The notes: generated by a model not told the origin, from the sequence alone. DNA of 64,000 nt from Oceanobacillus bengalensis (GCF_003628445.1 NZ_RBZO01000001.1:124001-188000), one strand, 5' to 3'; shown: positions 33,695 to 41,921, numbered from the stretch's first letter. Translations and numbers: made by a program.

Positions 33695-34212
33695 TTGTTA
33701 GGCGTTGACAAAGGTACCGTTCATTTAGTAAAACATGATAAAAAATGGAAGGCGATTTTTCAATCAGAAAAAGCTCTATTAGAGAAACTAATCAGTGAAC
33801 ATATTGTAGAAATCCAGCATTTTGGAAGCACCTCTATTCGCCATATTAAGGCAAAACCAATCATCGATATTTTGATTGGAGTAAAATCGCTTAAGGATAC
33901 AGAGCATTTTAATTGGAAGACGTTACAAGAAGTAAATATCGGGCAAAGGTGGACGGGAAAGTAGTACTAGCGAAGTTTTCCAGCCTTCAAACCCTCACAA
34001 AAACGCATTATTACCATGTTGTAGAGCATGGTGGAGATTGGTGGGAAGCACATACTTTTTTCAGAGATTATTTAAATGAACATTTAGAAGTAGCGAGACA
34101 ATATGAGACATTGAAAAAGGATCTTGCGTTAAGTTACGCGAATGATGAATTAACCTATACAAATAAAAAGAAAACTTTTGTTGATGAGGTGTTATCTTAT
34201 AGAAATAAGTGA
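33695..34212 (+). pseudogene. GrpB-family (UPF0157) gene broken by a frameshift
   Basis: Two overlapping frames together encode one GrpB/UPF0157 protein, a nucleotidyltransferase-fold family. Frame 1 (from TTG 33695, with an AAAGGGGG site) has VHLVKHDKKWKAIFQSEKALL, IVEIQHFGSTSIRHIKAKPIIDILIGV. Frame 2 (through 34212) continues KVVLAKFSSLQTLTKTHYYHVVEHGGDWWEAHTFFRDYLNEH (given as part of a longer run). The break is near 33933-33938: the expected VNYRAKVDGK needs one extra base after GTAAA. It is either a recent frameshift or a sequencing error. GrpB genes often sit beside acetyltransferases, as here. Confidence 0.85.
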
Positions 34213-34230
34213 TTATGGGAGGAAATCGAT

Positions 34231-35130
34231 ATGGAAGAATTCCCTAAGCTTGAGTCAAAACGGCTTCGTCTTGTACAGATTGAGCCTCAATATGTGAAAG
34301 CATTATTCGATATTCTATCAAAACAGGAAGTAACTAAATATTATGGCAAAGAAAATTTGAAAACAATTGATGAAGCTTCGGAGTTAATTGAAAACCTTCA
34401 TCGATTATTCAATCAAAAACGCTGCATCAGGTGGGGAATTATTTTCAAGGAAGAGAATGAATTTATTGGTACAGTAGCTTTGAATAATTTAAGCATCTGG
34501 AATAAGAAAGCGGAGATAAGCTATGAGCTCGATCCAACATATTGGAGACAGGGGATTACATTTGAAGCTACAAAAACCGTGTTAGATTATGCATTCACAC
34601 GACTAGGCTTATTTCGATTAGGTGCAGTGACCTTTCCAGAAAATACTGCTTCTAATAATTTACTTGGAAAACTTGGATTCAAGCGTGAAGGTATCTTAAG
34701 GGGATACTTACTTCAGGATGAAAAGTCTCATGATGCAATATCTCATTCAATTCTAAAGCCTGAATGGGATAATAGGAGAGAATATGAAATTGTGGAGAGA
34801 ATTAAATACAGGGATCATCTAACAGATATCATCAAAAGAGCAGAGAGAGACGGCCAGTTTGATTATCTTCCTGGCAAAGGAAAGCCGATTGAATTCGAAC
34901 AAAGTTTTATTGCAAATCCCTTTGAAAAGCAACTTTTTAAAACAATGAAGGAAAACCATGTTCTCCCACATTGGGTTCGTTTGTCGAGAGAAATTGCAAT
35001 ATTGAAGGAAGAGGTAGTAGAGGCACAGGGAAGAGAACGACGTAGGAAAATAAAAGAAATTAACAAGAAAATTAAGGAATATAATTATGCTTGTCCACCT
35101 TCCATGCAAAAAAATAAAATGGTGGAATAG
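34231..35130 (+). CDS. GNAT acetyltransferase fused to a DUF1992 (DnaJC28-like) domain
   Basis: A 299-residue protein with two parts. Residues 1 to about 180 are a RimJ/RimL-type GNAT: LESKRLRLVQIEPQYVKALF, the acetyl-CoA region PTYWRQGITFEATKTVLDYAF, and NTASNNLLGKLGFKREGILR. Residues about 190-290 match DUF1992, the conserved domain of DnaJ homologue subfamily C member 28: RDHLTDIIKRAERDGQFDYLPGKGKPI and NHVLPHWVRLSREIAILKEEV. The two are normally separate proteins; no stop or frameshift separates them here. The start has a GGGAGG site. The joint role is unknown. Confidence 0.85.
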   Translation: MEEFPKLESKRLRLVQIEPQYVKALFDILSKQEVTKYYGKENLKTIDEASELIENLHRLFNQKRCIRWGIIFKEENEFIGTVALNNLSIWNKKAEISYELDPTYWRQGITFEATKTVLDYAFTRLGLFRLGAVTFPENTASNNLLGKLGFKREGILRGYLLQDEKSHDAISHSILKPEWDNRREYEIVERIKYRDHLTDIIKRAERDGQFDYLPGKGKPIEFEQSFIANPFEKQLFKTMKENHVLPHWVRLSREIAILKEEVVEAQGRERRRKIKEINKKIKEYNYACPPSMQKNKMVE

Positions 35131-35138
35131 GGAAATCC

Positions 35139-36164
35139 CTATTCCTGCCATAGATAATCCATCATTTCATTTGTGAATAAATTCGTATCAATGTTACATG
35201 TCTCCGCATCGATTGCATATTGCCAGCCATAAAGCAATGAGGTATCTGGGCCTTGTGGATTAAATTCAGGAGCGTTATCTTTTGTAGTAATTTCTTCTTG
35301 TGGAAAGGCAGTCCAAACAATCATCTTTTCTTGAATTTCTTCTGCCATTGCTTTATAGGATTCGTCTAATTCGCTGCCTTCATCAAAAACCCCATATACT
35401 GCAGGGTAGTACGCAGAAGCCTCTAATGCCTCATACCAACCTTCCATAAAAGCTGCATCTACTGGATAATTAGGCTCTATATCTACGAAAATCGCAACGC
35501 CTTCTGGCACACCTAATTCCTCAGCCATTGCAATTGCGGATTCGCCATGCTCCACGCCATGGTCATATCCTCTTGCATCATTTACATGATTATAGATTAC
35601 TAGAATTGGAATCCCGTTTTCATGGAGGTAAGCGACCTCATCAGTATCTAACCCCGCAGAAATATCTTCTCTATCACCTAAATATCGGCCCCATACTTCG
35701 GGATCGCCAAAGTTATCGACGACACATGCATATAAATCTTCTGTTGTATAACTAGCGGAATCAATACCCCAATAAAGTTGTTGCTCTGATTCTTCGTTAT
35801 TCCCTTCTTCTTCCTCATTGTTTCCATCATCGCCGTTGTTCGATTCTTCACCATTGTTTCCATCATTGTCGTTGTTCGATTCTTCACCATTGTTTCCATC
35901 GTCGTCGTTGTCCGATTCTTCTTCATTGTTTCCATCATCGCCGTTGTTCGATTCTTCACCATTGTTTCCATCTTCACCGTTATCGGGTTCTTTTTCATCA
36001 TCATCAGAGTCGGAGTTGTTGTCTTCGTTTTCAGCTGGTTCTTCTGTAGTATTTTCCTCTTTGCCTTCATTAGCAGTTGAGGCTGCAAAGAAGATTACAA
36101 AGAATGACGCAATGAAAAATGCGGTCAATCCCAACAAGAGGAATGATAAATAGTTATTACGCAT
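35139..36164 (-). CDS. Membrane-anchored DUF1906 (glycoside-hydrolase-like) protein
   Basis: A 341-residue surface protein. An N-terminal span (residues 4-28) is followed by about 110 residues of acidic low-complexity sequence built from GNNGEESNN/DDGNNEEESD-type repeats, which probably spans the cell wall. The C-terminal 200 residues match the Rv2525c-like glycoside-hydrolase-like domain: YWGIDSASYTTEDLYACV, GIPILVIYNHVNDARGYDHG and GVAIFVDIEPNYPVDAAF, where the Asp-Glu pair resembles GH25 catalytic residues. A cell-wall role is inferred. The repeat-coding DNA is itself a 33- to 36-bp imperfect tandem repeat. Confidence 0.82.
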   Translation of the reverse strand: MRNNYLSFLLLGLTAFFIASFFVIFFAASTANEGKEENTTEEPAENEDNNSDSDDDEKEPDNGEDGNNGEESNNGDDGNNEEESDNDDDGNNGEESNNDNDGNNGEESNNGDDGNNEEEEGNNEESEQQLYWGIDSASYTTEDLYACVVDNFGDPEVWGRYLGDREDISAGLDTDEVAYLHENGIPILVIYNHVNDARGYDHGVEHGESAIAMAEELGVPEGVAIFVDIEPNYPVDAAFMEGWYEALEASAYYPAVYGVFDEGSELDESYKAMAEEIQEKMIVWTAFPQEEITTKDNAPEFNPQGPDTSLLYGWQYAIDAETCNIDTNLFTNEMMDYLWQE

Positions 36165-36328
36165 AAAAGTTTAATAACCTCCCTTCACACCTAATGCATT
36201 ATATTAATGGGATAGCATTTTGGTGTGGGGACAAATCTAAAACGAAAAATATCAACATTCCTGGTAACAGGGAGCAAGGAGCCTTATAATAGGAATTAAT
36301 ATCGGCCTTATGAAAGAGGGGGAGTAGG

Positions 36329-36472
36329 ATGGGCTTTATCATGTCTTTGGTGGTATATACAATACCTTTTGTTATCTTGTACTTCGTTATTGCTGCTGGT
36401 GTGAAGCGTGGAATTGATCAATCTGAAGTTGGTAGAATGATTAAAGAAAAATACCTTGAGAAACGTTCTTAA
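36329..36472 (+). CDS. Small membrane protein (47 aa)
   Basis: ATG at 36329 follows an excellent AGAGGGGGAG site. The product, MGFIMSLVVYTIPFVILYFV plus IAAGVKRGIDQSEVGRMIKEKYLEKRS, has one hydrophobic span and a basic cytoplasmic tail. A good terminator follows directly. I do not recognise a family. The combination of ribosome site, single-span design and terminator supports a real gene. Confidence 0.7.
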   Translation: MGFIMSLVVYTIPFVILYFVIAAGVKRGIDQSEVGRMIKEKYLEKRS

Positions 36473-36494
36473 GTATTATAAGTACATAGTTGAG

Positions 36495-36520
36495 AAACGC
36501 TTAGCATATACTGAGCGTTT
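36495..36520 (+). terminator. Terminator of the 47-aa protein gene
   Basis: AAACGCT/AGCGTTT, a 7-bp stem with a 12-base loop, ends in TTTTTATTATTTTA. Confidence 0.8.
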
Positions 36521-36652
36521 TTATTATTTTATGGGGTTTTCTAAATTAGCTTATATGTGTGGATTTTTTTCAGATGACATATATTTTCTGTCGCTAATAA
36601 TGTTATAATATTAAAAATAATCGAATGTAGTTACAATTCGGGGGGGATTGTT

Positions 36653-37159
36653 GTGGGTTTCATTATTCGGAAGATGAAGAAAAAGGATATTTCACAGGTT
36701 CAGCATGTTGCTCGGGTTAGCTGGAATGCTACTTACGAAGGAATTATTCCACTTGATGTTCAGAATAACTTTTTAAAAAATGCTTATAGTGATCGAAATA
36801 TGAAGCGACGTCTGAAGTACACAACGATTTTTGTTGCTGAAGTAAATAGTGCTATTGTTGGTTTTGCCAACTATTCTCCCACATCAAATGAGGGGGTAAC
36901 GACGCTTGGTGCAATTTATATTTACCCTGAATATCAAGGACTTGGTATTGGTTCTGCTTTATTACATACTGGAATTGAACAAATGGGTGATGTCAAAGAA
37001 GTTCAGTTAAATGTTGAGAAAAACAACCGTATTGGTATGCGATTTTATCGTGCAAAAGGGTTTGAGAAGATTAAAGAATATGAAGATAACTTTGATGGGC
37101 ATATCTTGCATACGGTTGAAATGGCATTAAAAGTTAGAAATAAGATTTTGCTAGATTAA
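36653..37159 (+). CDS. GNAT-family acetyltransferase
   Basis: A 168-residue single-domain acetyltransferase. Motif A is AIYIYPEYQGLGIGSALLHTGIEQM (about 87-111, the Q-x-x-G-x-G/A acetyl-CoA loop), and the C-terminal NRIGMRFYRAKGFEKIKEYE is usual. The first part, RVSWNATYEGIIPLDVQNNFL, is similar in position to WRTTYTGIIPDDFL of the gene at 37986, so the two are related. The GTG start has a GGGGGG site. The substrate is unknown. It is the first gene in an acetyltransferase-rich run to 39865. Confidence 0.9.
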   Translation: MGFIIRKMKKKDISQVQHVARVSWNATYEGIIPLDVQNNFLKNAYSDRNMKRRLKYTTIFVAEVNSAIVGFANYSPTSNEGVTTLGAIYIYPEYQGLGIGSALLHTGIEQMGDVKEVQLNVEKNNRIGMRFYRAKGFEKIKEYEDNFDGHILHTVEMALKVRNKILLD

Positions 37160-37175
37160 TAGTTAGGATGTTTTT

Positions 37176-37613
37176 ATGAAAAAAGAAGAGAACTTAGGTT
37201 TGTTTGGAAAAATCGTCGTCTTTGGTTTACTCGCTCTATTAATTATTTTTGCGATTGCATTCTCGTTTGGCATCATGTTCTTTGGCTTTGCGGGTTTCTT
37301 TGATGTTTTCGGGGTAGCGTATGAATCATTGCAGTCACTTGTTTTATTTTTAGTATTCTTTCTTATATTTGGATTGGTTACAGATCTTGTAGCAAAGGCA
37401 TTTTTTATCATCTCTGCTTCTTATATAGCTGACAAGAAGGAACTTGCTATTTCGAGAATTATTGTGGAGACAGCTTTTACTTGGTTAGCTTTATTTGTTG
37501 TGGATGAGATGATGTTAAGCGTTTCGGTTCCCGCGGCAACTGAACTTTTGCTTGCGCTTTTATTAACGATTGCTGATTATATTTTCGAAGGGAAGAAGAA
37601 AAAGAAGAAATGA
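37176..37613 (+). CDS. yrvL: YrvL-like membrane protein
   Basis: A 145-residue membrane protein with about four spans (residues 10-40, 48-70, 82-105, 110-135) and a poly-Lys tail. The pattern resembles YrvL of Bacillus, a negative regulator of the sigma-O/RsoA system, but the assignment rests on general similarity (DLVAKAFFIISASYIADKKELAISRI). It starts 17 bases after the preceding GNAT gene, and the ribosome site is poor, so translation may be coupled. Confidence 0.6.
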   Translation: MKKEENLGLFGKIVVFGLLALLIIFAIAFSFGIMFFGFAGFFDVFGVAYESLQSLVLFLVFFLIFGLVTDLVAKAFFIISASYIADKKELAISRIIVETAFTWLALFVVDEMMLSVSVPAATELLLALLLTIADYIFEGKKKKKK

Positions 37614-37622
37614 GGTTATTCT

Positions 37623-37985
37623 ATGAAAATATATACCTTTGCTAACACATCAGGTAAAAAAATAACACATTTTAATTCAAACTTTATTATGACAAAAATC
37701 TTAAATAGTGATAGAGAAATGCATATCGGCTGCCTATATATCGATAGAGATGGTGTTGTAGGCTATCACAAGGCAATTGCACCTCAGCTTTTTCTAGTTG
37801 TAGAGGGTGAAGGGGAGGTTCGGGGAAAAGAGGATGTCTATGTGAAAGTTAAAAAAGGTGATGCTGTTTTTTGGGAGAAGGATGAATGGCATGAAACATT
37901 AACTAATTTTGGGCTAACGGCAATGGTTATTGAGGGAGATGGTTTGGATCCTTCCAGATTTATGACAAGTAAAGAGGATGATTGA
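37623..37985 (+). CDS. Cupin-domain protein
   Basis: A 120-residue single cupin. The two cupin motifs are GVVGYHKAIAPQLFLVVEGEGEVRG and VKKGDAVFWEKDEWHETLTNFG; the first keeps one His and the second a Glu/His pair, so metal binding is possible but the usual HxH is incomplete. The substrate is unknown. It follows yrvL by nine bases and precedes a GNAT gene with no gap, so the genes are probably one transcript. Confidence 0.82.
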   Translation: MKIYTFANTSGKKITHFNSNFIMTKILNSDREMHIGCLYIDRDGVVGYHKAIAPQLFLVVEGEGEVRGKEDVYVKVKKGDAVFWEKDEWHETLTNFGLTAMVIEGDGLDPSRFMTSKEDD

Positions 37986-38504
37986 ATGCTAATTAGAAAA
38001 GCCAATAAAGGTGATGCACGAGAAATAGCCAGGGTACATGTAGATAGTTGGCGTACGACATACACAGGAATAATCCCAGACGATTTTCTACGTAATTTAT
38101 CCTACGAAAACCGCACTGCATTATGGGAAAATAATACGGGACTACATGATGTATATGTTGCTGAAACAAATTCTTTAGAGATTGTAGGCTTTGCTGCTGG
38201 AGGGAGAAGACGAACTGATAAATATGAAGCGTATCCAGGAGAGCTATACGCTATCTACATCATGAAGGAGTTTCAAGGGAAAGGGATTGGGAAACAGCTT
38301 GTGCAGCCTGTTGTAGAAAATCTGTTGAAAGAGGAGATTGACTCTATGATAGTGCTTGTAATAGAGGATAATCCATCAAAGTATTTTTATGAAGCGCTTG
38401 GTGCTAGAAAAATAGATGCAATAAAAGTCAAGATTTCTGGTGTTGATTTGACAGAGTTGGTTTATGCTTGGGATGCTTTGCATATATCTTTTAAGAAGGA
38501 GTAG
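37986..38504 (+). CDS. GNAT-family acetyltransferase
   Basis: A 172-residue acetyltransferase starting in the base after the cupin stop codon. The N-terminus ARVHVDSWRTTYTGIIPDDFL is typical of the GNAT subfamily related to ribosomal-protein or polyamine acetylases. Motif A reads AIYIMKEFQGKGIGKQLVQPVVENLL. The start ATGCTAATT lacks a separate site, so it is probably translated by coupling. The substrate is unknown. Confidence 0.88.
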   Translation: MLIRKANKGDAREIARVHVDSWRTTYTGIIPDDFLRNLSYENRTALWENNTGLHDVYVAETNSLEIVGFAAGGRRRTDKYEAYPGELYAIYIMKEFQGKGIGKQLVQPVVENLLKEEIDSMIVLVIEDNPSKYFYEALGARKIDAIKVKISGVDLTELVYAWDALHISFKKE

Positions 38505-38507
38505 TCA

Positions 38508-38981
38508 ATGATTATTGAAAAATGGGAGTACGCAGATTCACCACCGATGGAACTACTTTTATCAGCAGATCCATCTGAGGAGCATATAGGAAAATATCTT
38601 GTTGAAGGACAATGCTATGTTGCAAGGGAAGCAAATGAAACTCTAGGTGTTTTTGTTTTACTTCCACTTAACAAGCAGGAAATGGAAATAGTAAACATTG
38701 CAGTTTCAGTAGAAGAGCAAGGGAAAGGAATCGGAAAGTCTTTAGTTAAACGGGCAATTCAGATTGCGAAAGAGCAAGGATACTCATTTTTAAAAGTTGG
38801 TACGGGTAACTCGAGTGTTGACCAGTTAGCTTATTATCAAAAATGTGGTTTTCGTATTGTTGGTGTTGATATCGATTATTTCACTAGAAACTATGCGCAT
38901 GAAATTGTGGAAAATGGTATCGTGTGCCGCGATATGGTTCTGTTGGAAATGAACCTTGCTATAGGGGGGACATGCAAATAA
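38508..38981 (+). CDS. GNAT-family acetyltransferase
   Basis: A 157-residue acetyltransferase, three bases after the preceding gene. Motif A is IAVSVEEQGKGIGKSLVKRAIQIAKEQGY, followed by GTGNSSVDQLAYYQKCGFRIVGVD and DYFTRNY, similar to Bacillus YvbK. AAGAAGGAG in the end of the previous gene is the ribosome site. The substrate is unknown. It overlaps the next gene by 10 bases. Confidence 0.88.
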   Translation: MIIEKWEYADSPPMELLLSADPSEEHIGKYLVEGQCYVAREANETLGVFVLLPLNKQEMEIVNIAVSVEEQGKGIGKSLVKRAIQIAKEQGYSFLKVGTGNSSVDQLAYYQKCGFRIVGVDIDYFTRNYAHEIVENGIVCRDMVLLEMNLAIGGTCK

Positions 38982-39865
38982 TTATTCGAAATGAAGAACA
39001 ACAAGATGAGGAACAACTTAAGCGGCTAATACGTATGAGTTGTGAAGAGTCTTTCTTGATAAATATCCTGAAAAGTAAACATCTGGTCAATAAGCTAACT
39101 GCATTTGAAGGAAAACGATTGGTCGGTGCTTTGATTGCTTGGAAAAGTACTTTTCACCCACATTGTATATATCTACGGATAGTAATTGATCCTTTCTATT
39201 ATAACGAAAATATTCCTAAGAGATTGCTAGATGAACTTTCCATAGATAGACAATTACCTCTTCAAACGTCGATTTGGGATACGAATATAGCCTTAAGGGA
39301 ATTTTATGAAGCTAATGGATTTAAATATATTAGAAAGACGTGTATGCCGACACTGTCTTTATCACGTGTAACGGAAATGGAACAGCAGGTAGCCAATGTT
39401 ATTAATAATATAGAAGGCAAGATTGTTACTGTTGCTAATATCTTGGGGGATAAGCAATTAAAGAAGAAATTAACGTTGTTGGCTAAAGATGTGTATCAAA
39501 ACACGCATGAGGATAATCCAGTTGCAGAAATGGGCGTGGAAGCCTGGGAAAGCCTCGTATATCCAGATGACTTGATTTCTGAAGGAAGTCTAATATGTTT
39601 AGGTGTGAATCAAGAGATAAAAGCTTTTTCAATGCTTCATAAATCGGAGGATGATGATACGCTAGAATTAGGCTGGTGTGGTTCCGTTGATACTCAAACA
39701 ATACCTTTAATTCCCGAACTCGTCTTACAACAAATTACATATGCAAAAGAACTTGGATATCAACATTTACAGGGTGAATTCGATACGACTAGTGTGTATG
39801 CAATGGAAGTACTAAAGAGAATTTCTTTCCCTCCGAGCGCGAGTTGGCATACTTATCAGAAATAA
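38972..39865 (+). CDS. Protein with two GNAT-like domains
   Basis: A 297-residue protein. Residues 1-140 resemble a degenerate GNAT domain (TAFEGKRLVGALIAWKSTFHPHCIYL, DTNIALREFYEANGFKYIRKTCMP), and residues about 165-290 a second one (AFSMLHKSEDDDTLELGWCGSV, LGYQHLQGEFDTTS). Neither carries a clear Q-x-x-G-x-G loop, so acetyl-CoA binding by each half is uncertain. ATG 38972 has an ATAGGGGGG site inside the previous gene. It is the last acetyltransferase-like gene of the run. Confidence 0.72.
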   Translation: MQIIIRNEEQQDEEQLKRLIRMSCEESFLINILKSKHLVNKLTAFEGKRLVGALIAWKSTFHPHCIYLRIVIDPFYYNENIPKRLLDELSIDRQLPLQTSIWDTNIALREFYEANGFKYIRKTCMPTLSLSRVTEMEQQVANVINNIEGKIVTVANILGDKQLKKKLTLLAKDVYQNTHEDNPVAEMGVEAWESLVYPDDLISEGSLICLGVNQEIKAFSMLHKSEDDDTLELGWCGSVDTQTIPLIPELVLQQITYAKELGYQHLQGEFDTTSVYAMEVLKRISFPPSASWHTYQK

Positions 39866-39893
39866 GCTGATTTCCTAGAAATCTTTCTAAGGA

Positions 39894-40610
39894 GTGATTC
39901 TTATAAAAATATTGAAAGCGTTTGCTGGTGAGTTGAAATGGATACAAGCCGGAATTGAGATGGATTTCGAACCGAAAAATGGCATGCCTGTTTCTCGTCT
40001 TATTCCAAGGGGCTATGAAAGTTACGCGAAAATTTTTCAACCGATTTTCCGTGATCATGCCGTTAAAGACGAATCAGAAACATTTGAGGATTGTCGGGAT
40101 GTATACGAGAAGGATACCCATCAGTTAGAGATAGATGTTAAAAAGAAGTTTACTTATAAATCGTTAGCGAAAAAATACAATATTCCTTATACACCTGAAA
40201 TTAGTGATGATTCATTTATACGCTACTTTGGTGGTTCATTAGCAAGATATATTGTTTTTTCAGATGAGGGAAACCTAGATAAGGAAATTGTAGGACTGTT
40301 GCATGGTGTGCTCCAGCGTTTTACGAAGGGAAAGTGCTATTTTTATTACGATAGGATAAGTTCTCTCGGTGAGGAACGGCTATACTATGGTACCCTAAAA
40401 GAATTAAAGACGTTAATAAAAAAAACAGGGTGTTCGCCTACTTATTGGTGGTCAGAAGACAGAACTTGGATTGTTGGTATGGACTATGATGTAGAGTTTT
40501 CTTTGCTCGGTGGAAGTCAGAAATTAGTGGACGCTTTAATGAAAATAAAAAGTGTAGAAATTATGGAAGTTGAGAATTCCACAATTATACATAAGGACCA
40601 TCTATATTGA
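39894..40610 (+). CDS. Uncharacterised protein (about 238 aa)
   Basis: A soluble protein with mixed structure. The segments GGSLARYIVFSDEGNLDKEIVG, CYFYYDRISSLGEERLYYGT and SPTYWWSEDRTWIVGMDYDVEF suggest a family widespread in Firmicutes, but I cannot name a function. The start is uncertain: GTG 39894 abuts AAGGAG, TTG 39912 is 18 bases away, and the codon at the ideal distance (39903) is ATA, giving (M)KILKAFAGELKW. A cre-like sequence (TTGAAAGCGTTTGCT, 39912-39926) overlaps the beginning. Confidence 0.72.
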   Translation: MILIKILKAFAGELKWIQAGIEMDFEPKNGMPVSRLIPRGYESYAKIFQPIFRDHAVKDESETFEDCRDVYEKDTHQLEIDVKKKFTYKSLAKKYNIPYTPEISDDSFIRYFGGSLARYIVFSDEGNLDKEIVGLLHGVLQRFTKGKCYFYYDRISSLGEERLYYGTLKELKTLIKKTGCSPTYWWSEDRTWIVGMDYDVEFSLLGGSQKLVDALMKIKSVEIMEVENSTIIHKDHLY

Positions 40611-40670
40611 AACATTTCACGCCTCTTTTCCGTAGAACAAATAAGAAATTTAGAAAAGAAGGGGATGTCT

Positions 40671-40799
40671 ATGGCAGAAGTAAAAAAGAAAAAAGATCGT
40701 TCATGGATATTTGATATATTATTTTGGTTTTGGGATATTTTTATTTATATACCAAGACTAGTAGGTAGGGTCATAAAAGAAGTGTTTTTTAATGGTTAA
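40671..40799 (+). CDS. Small amphipathic/membrane protein (42 aa)
   Basis: ATG at 40671 follows GAAGGGG. The product begins MAEVKKKKDRSWIFDILFWF and continues WDIFIYIPRLVGRVIKEVFFNG. It has an aromatic-rich hydrophobic centre flanked by Lys clusters, suggesting membrane association. It stops 12 bases before the next lipoprotein gene, so the two are probably co-transcribed. No family recognised. Confidence 0.65.
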   Translation: MAEVKKKKDRSWIFDILFWFWDIFIYIPRLVGRVIKEVFFNG

Positions 40800-40811
40800 G
40801 GTGGGTAAAGA

Positions 40812-41420
40812 ATGAAGCAAATAGCAATTGGTTGGATAATTTTGCTGCTGGTGCTAGTTGCATGCTCTTCTGAAGATGAAATGGAAGCTGAAGGAGATGC
40901 AGCTATTCAAGTAGCTGATTTATCCAATTATGAAAGGAATCTAACCAATCTTATTGGTGATCAAGTATTTGTGTTTGATTTGGATGTTACGAATAAAGAC
41001 GTTGAGGAACTACATACAATCGTTGATTATTATGAAGATGGAGAGCTTGTAGACACGCTTGGCGGGATGAGTATGAGCATAAATGAGGAAGATAGAGAAG
41101 ACACCATACGAACGGTATTCCTCTATCAAAAGCCAAATACGGGGGAGGAGACGTGGATTACTTCCATCATGACGCAAAATGGTCAAGCAAGCCAAAACAC
41201 GCCACATGATATTAGTGGTCGTGAAGAAATATCGTCGACAGCATCAGCTGAAATAGCCATGCCAGCCCCCCTATTTATTGGTGAGACAAAAGTAATTGCA
41301 ACAGTTATCAATTCAAACAAAAGTGGCGTATCCACGTACAATGAGATTAATACGGAAGAAGATTTGGAAAAAGCAACGGATTATGAACAGGTTTATATTA
41401 TTTCGATTGAACTAAGCTAG
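40812..41420 (+). CDS. Lipoprotein of unknown function
   Basis: A 202-residue lipoprotein: a signal peptide ending LLVLVACSS puts the lipidated Cys at residue 18. The mature part is acidic and beta-rich (VFVFDLDVTNKDVEELHTIV, RTVFLYQKPNTGEETWITSI, APLFIGETKVIATVINSNKS), possibly an immunoglobulin-like fold. The role is not known. The ribosome site is GGTGGG. The membrane-protein gene at 41445 follows closely and may be its partner. Confidence 0.8.
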   Translation: MKQIAIGWIILLLVLVACSSEDEMEAEGDAAIQVADLSNYERNLTNLIGDQVFVFDLDVTNKDVEELHTIVDYYEDGELVDTLGGMSMSINEEDREDTIRTVFLYQKPNTGEETWITSIMTQNGQASQNTPHDISGREEISSTASAEIAMPAPLFIGETKVIATVINSNKSGVSTYNEINTEEDLEKATDYEQVYIISIELS

Positions 41421-41444
41421 CTATTGTCTACAAGGGGTGTGAAT

Positions 41445-41921
41445 ATGGATATTGATGAGAAGACGAGGCAACTTTTCGGGAAAGTATTAAAATGTGTTGG
41501 GTTCTTCGGGATTCTTTATAGCCTATTCTTTTTATCGGGAGAATTACTCGCCTATCATACGGGTGGATATTCCTACGAACGAAGTAGTAGTGGTGAAGAA
41601 TTTATCATTGATAATAAGGTAACCGGTGAAATGATAGTTTATCCCTACAATGTAGAGACGGAAGGCATTATTTTGGAATTACTTGTACAAAAATATGAAC
41701 TAGATCTGGCATTGATTTTTAGCTCACTCTATGCAACGCTACTTCTTTTAGGTCTAATTGGAATAATCGTTCCAGAATATCGGATAATCAAGAGTTTAAA
41801 AATCTATTTGCCTTTATTAGGGGTTATAATACTTTCAGTTACACTTCTTCAATACAACAATTACTCCCCAGAAATTAAAGAAATAAACCATTTAATTGAA
41901 GCACTTAATCAAAAGGTGTAA
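41445..41921 (+). CDS. Uncharacterised membrane protein (158 aa)
   Basis: Three spans are likely (about residues 14-34, 85-108 and 120-138), separating an extracytoplasmic loop of about 45 residues (ELLAYHTGGYSYERSSSGEE). ATG 41445 has an AAGGGGTGTG site; the longer frame to 41424 lacks one. No family recognised. It follows the lipoprotein gene by 24 bases. Confidence 0.75.
   Translation: MDIDEKTRQLFGKVLKCVGFFGILYSLFFLSGELLAYHTGGYSYERSSSGEEFIIDNKVTGEMIVYPYNVETEGIILELLVQKYELDLALIFSSLYATLLLLGLIGIIVPEYRIIKSLKIYLPLLGVIILSVTLLQYNNYSPEIKEINHLIEALNQKV

Noticed and set aside
35818-36153. 111-codon plus-strand ORF of SSPLFPSS-type repeats
   Set aside because: It is the antisense of the acidic repeat in the DUF1906 gene and has no ribosome site.
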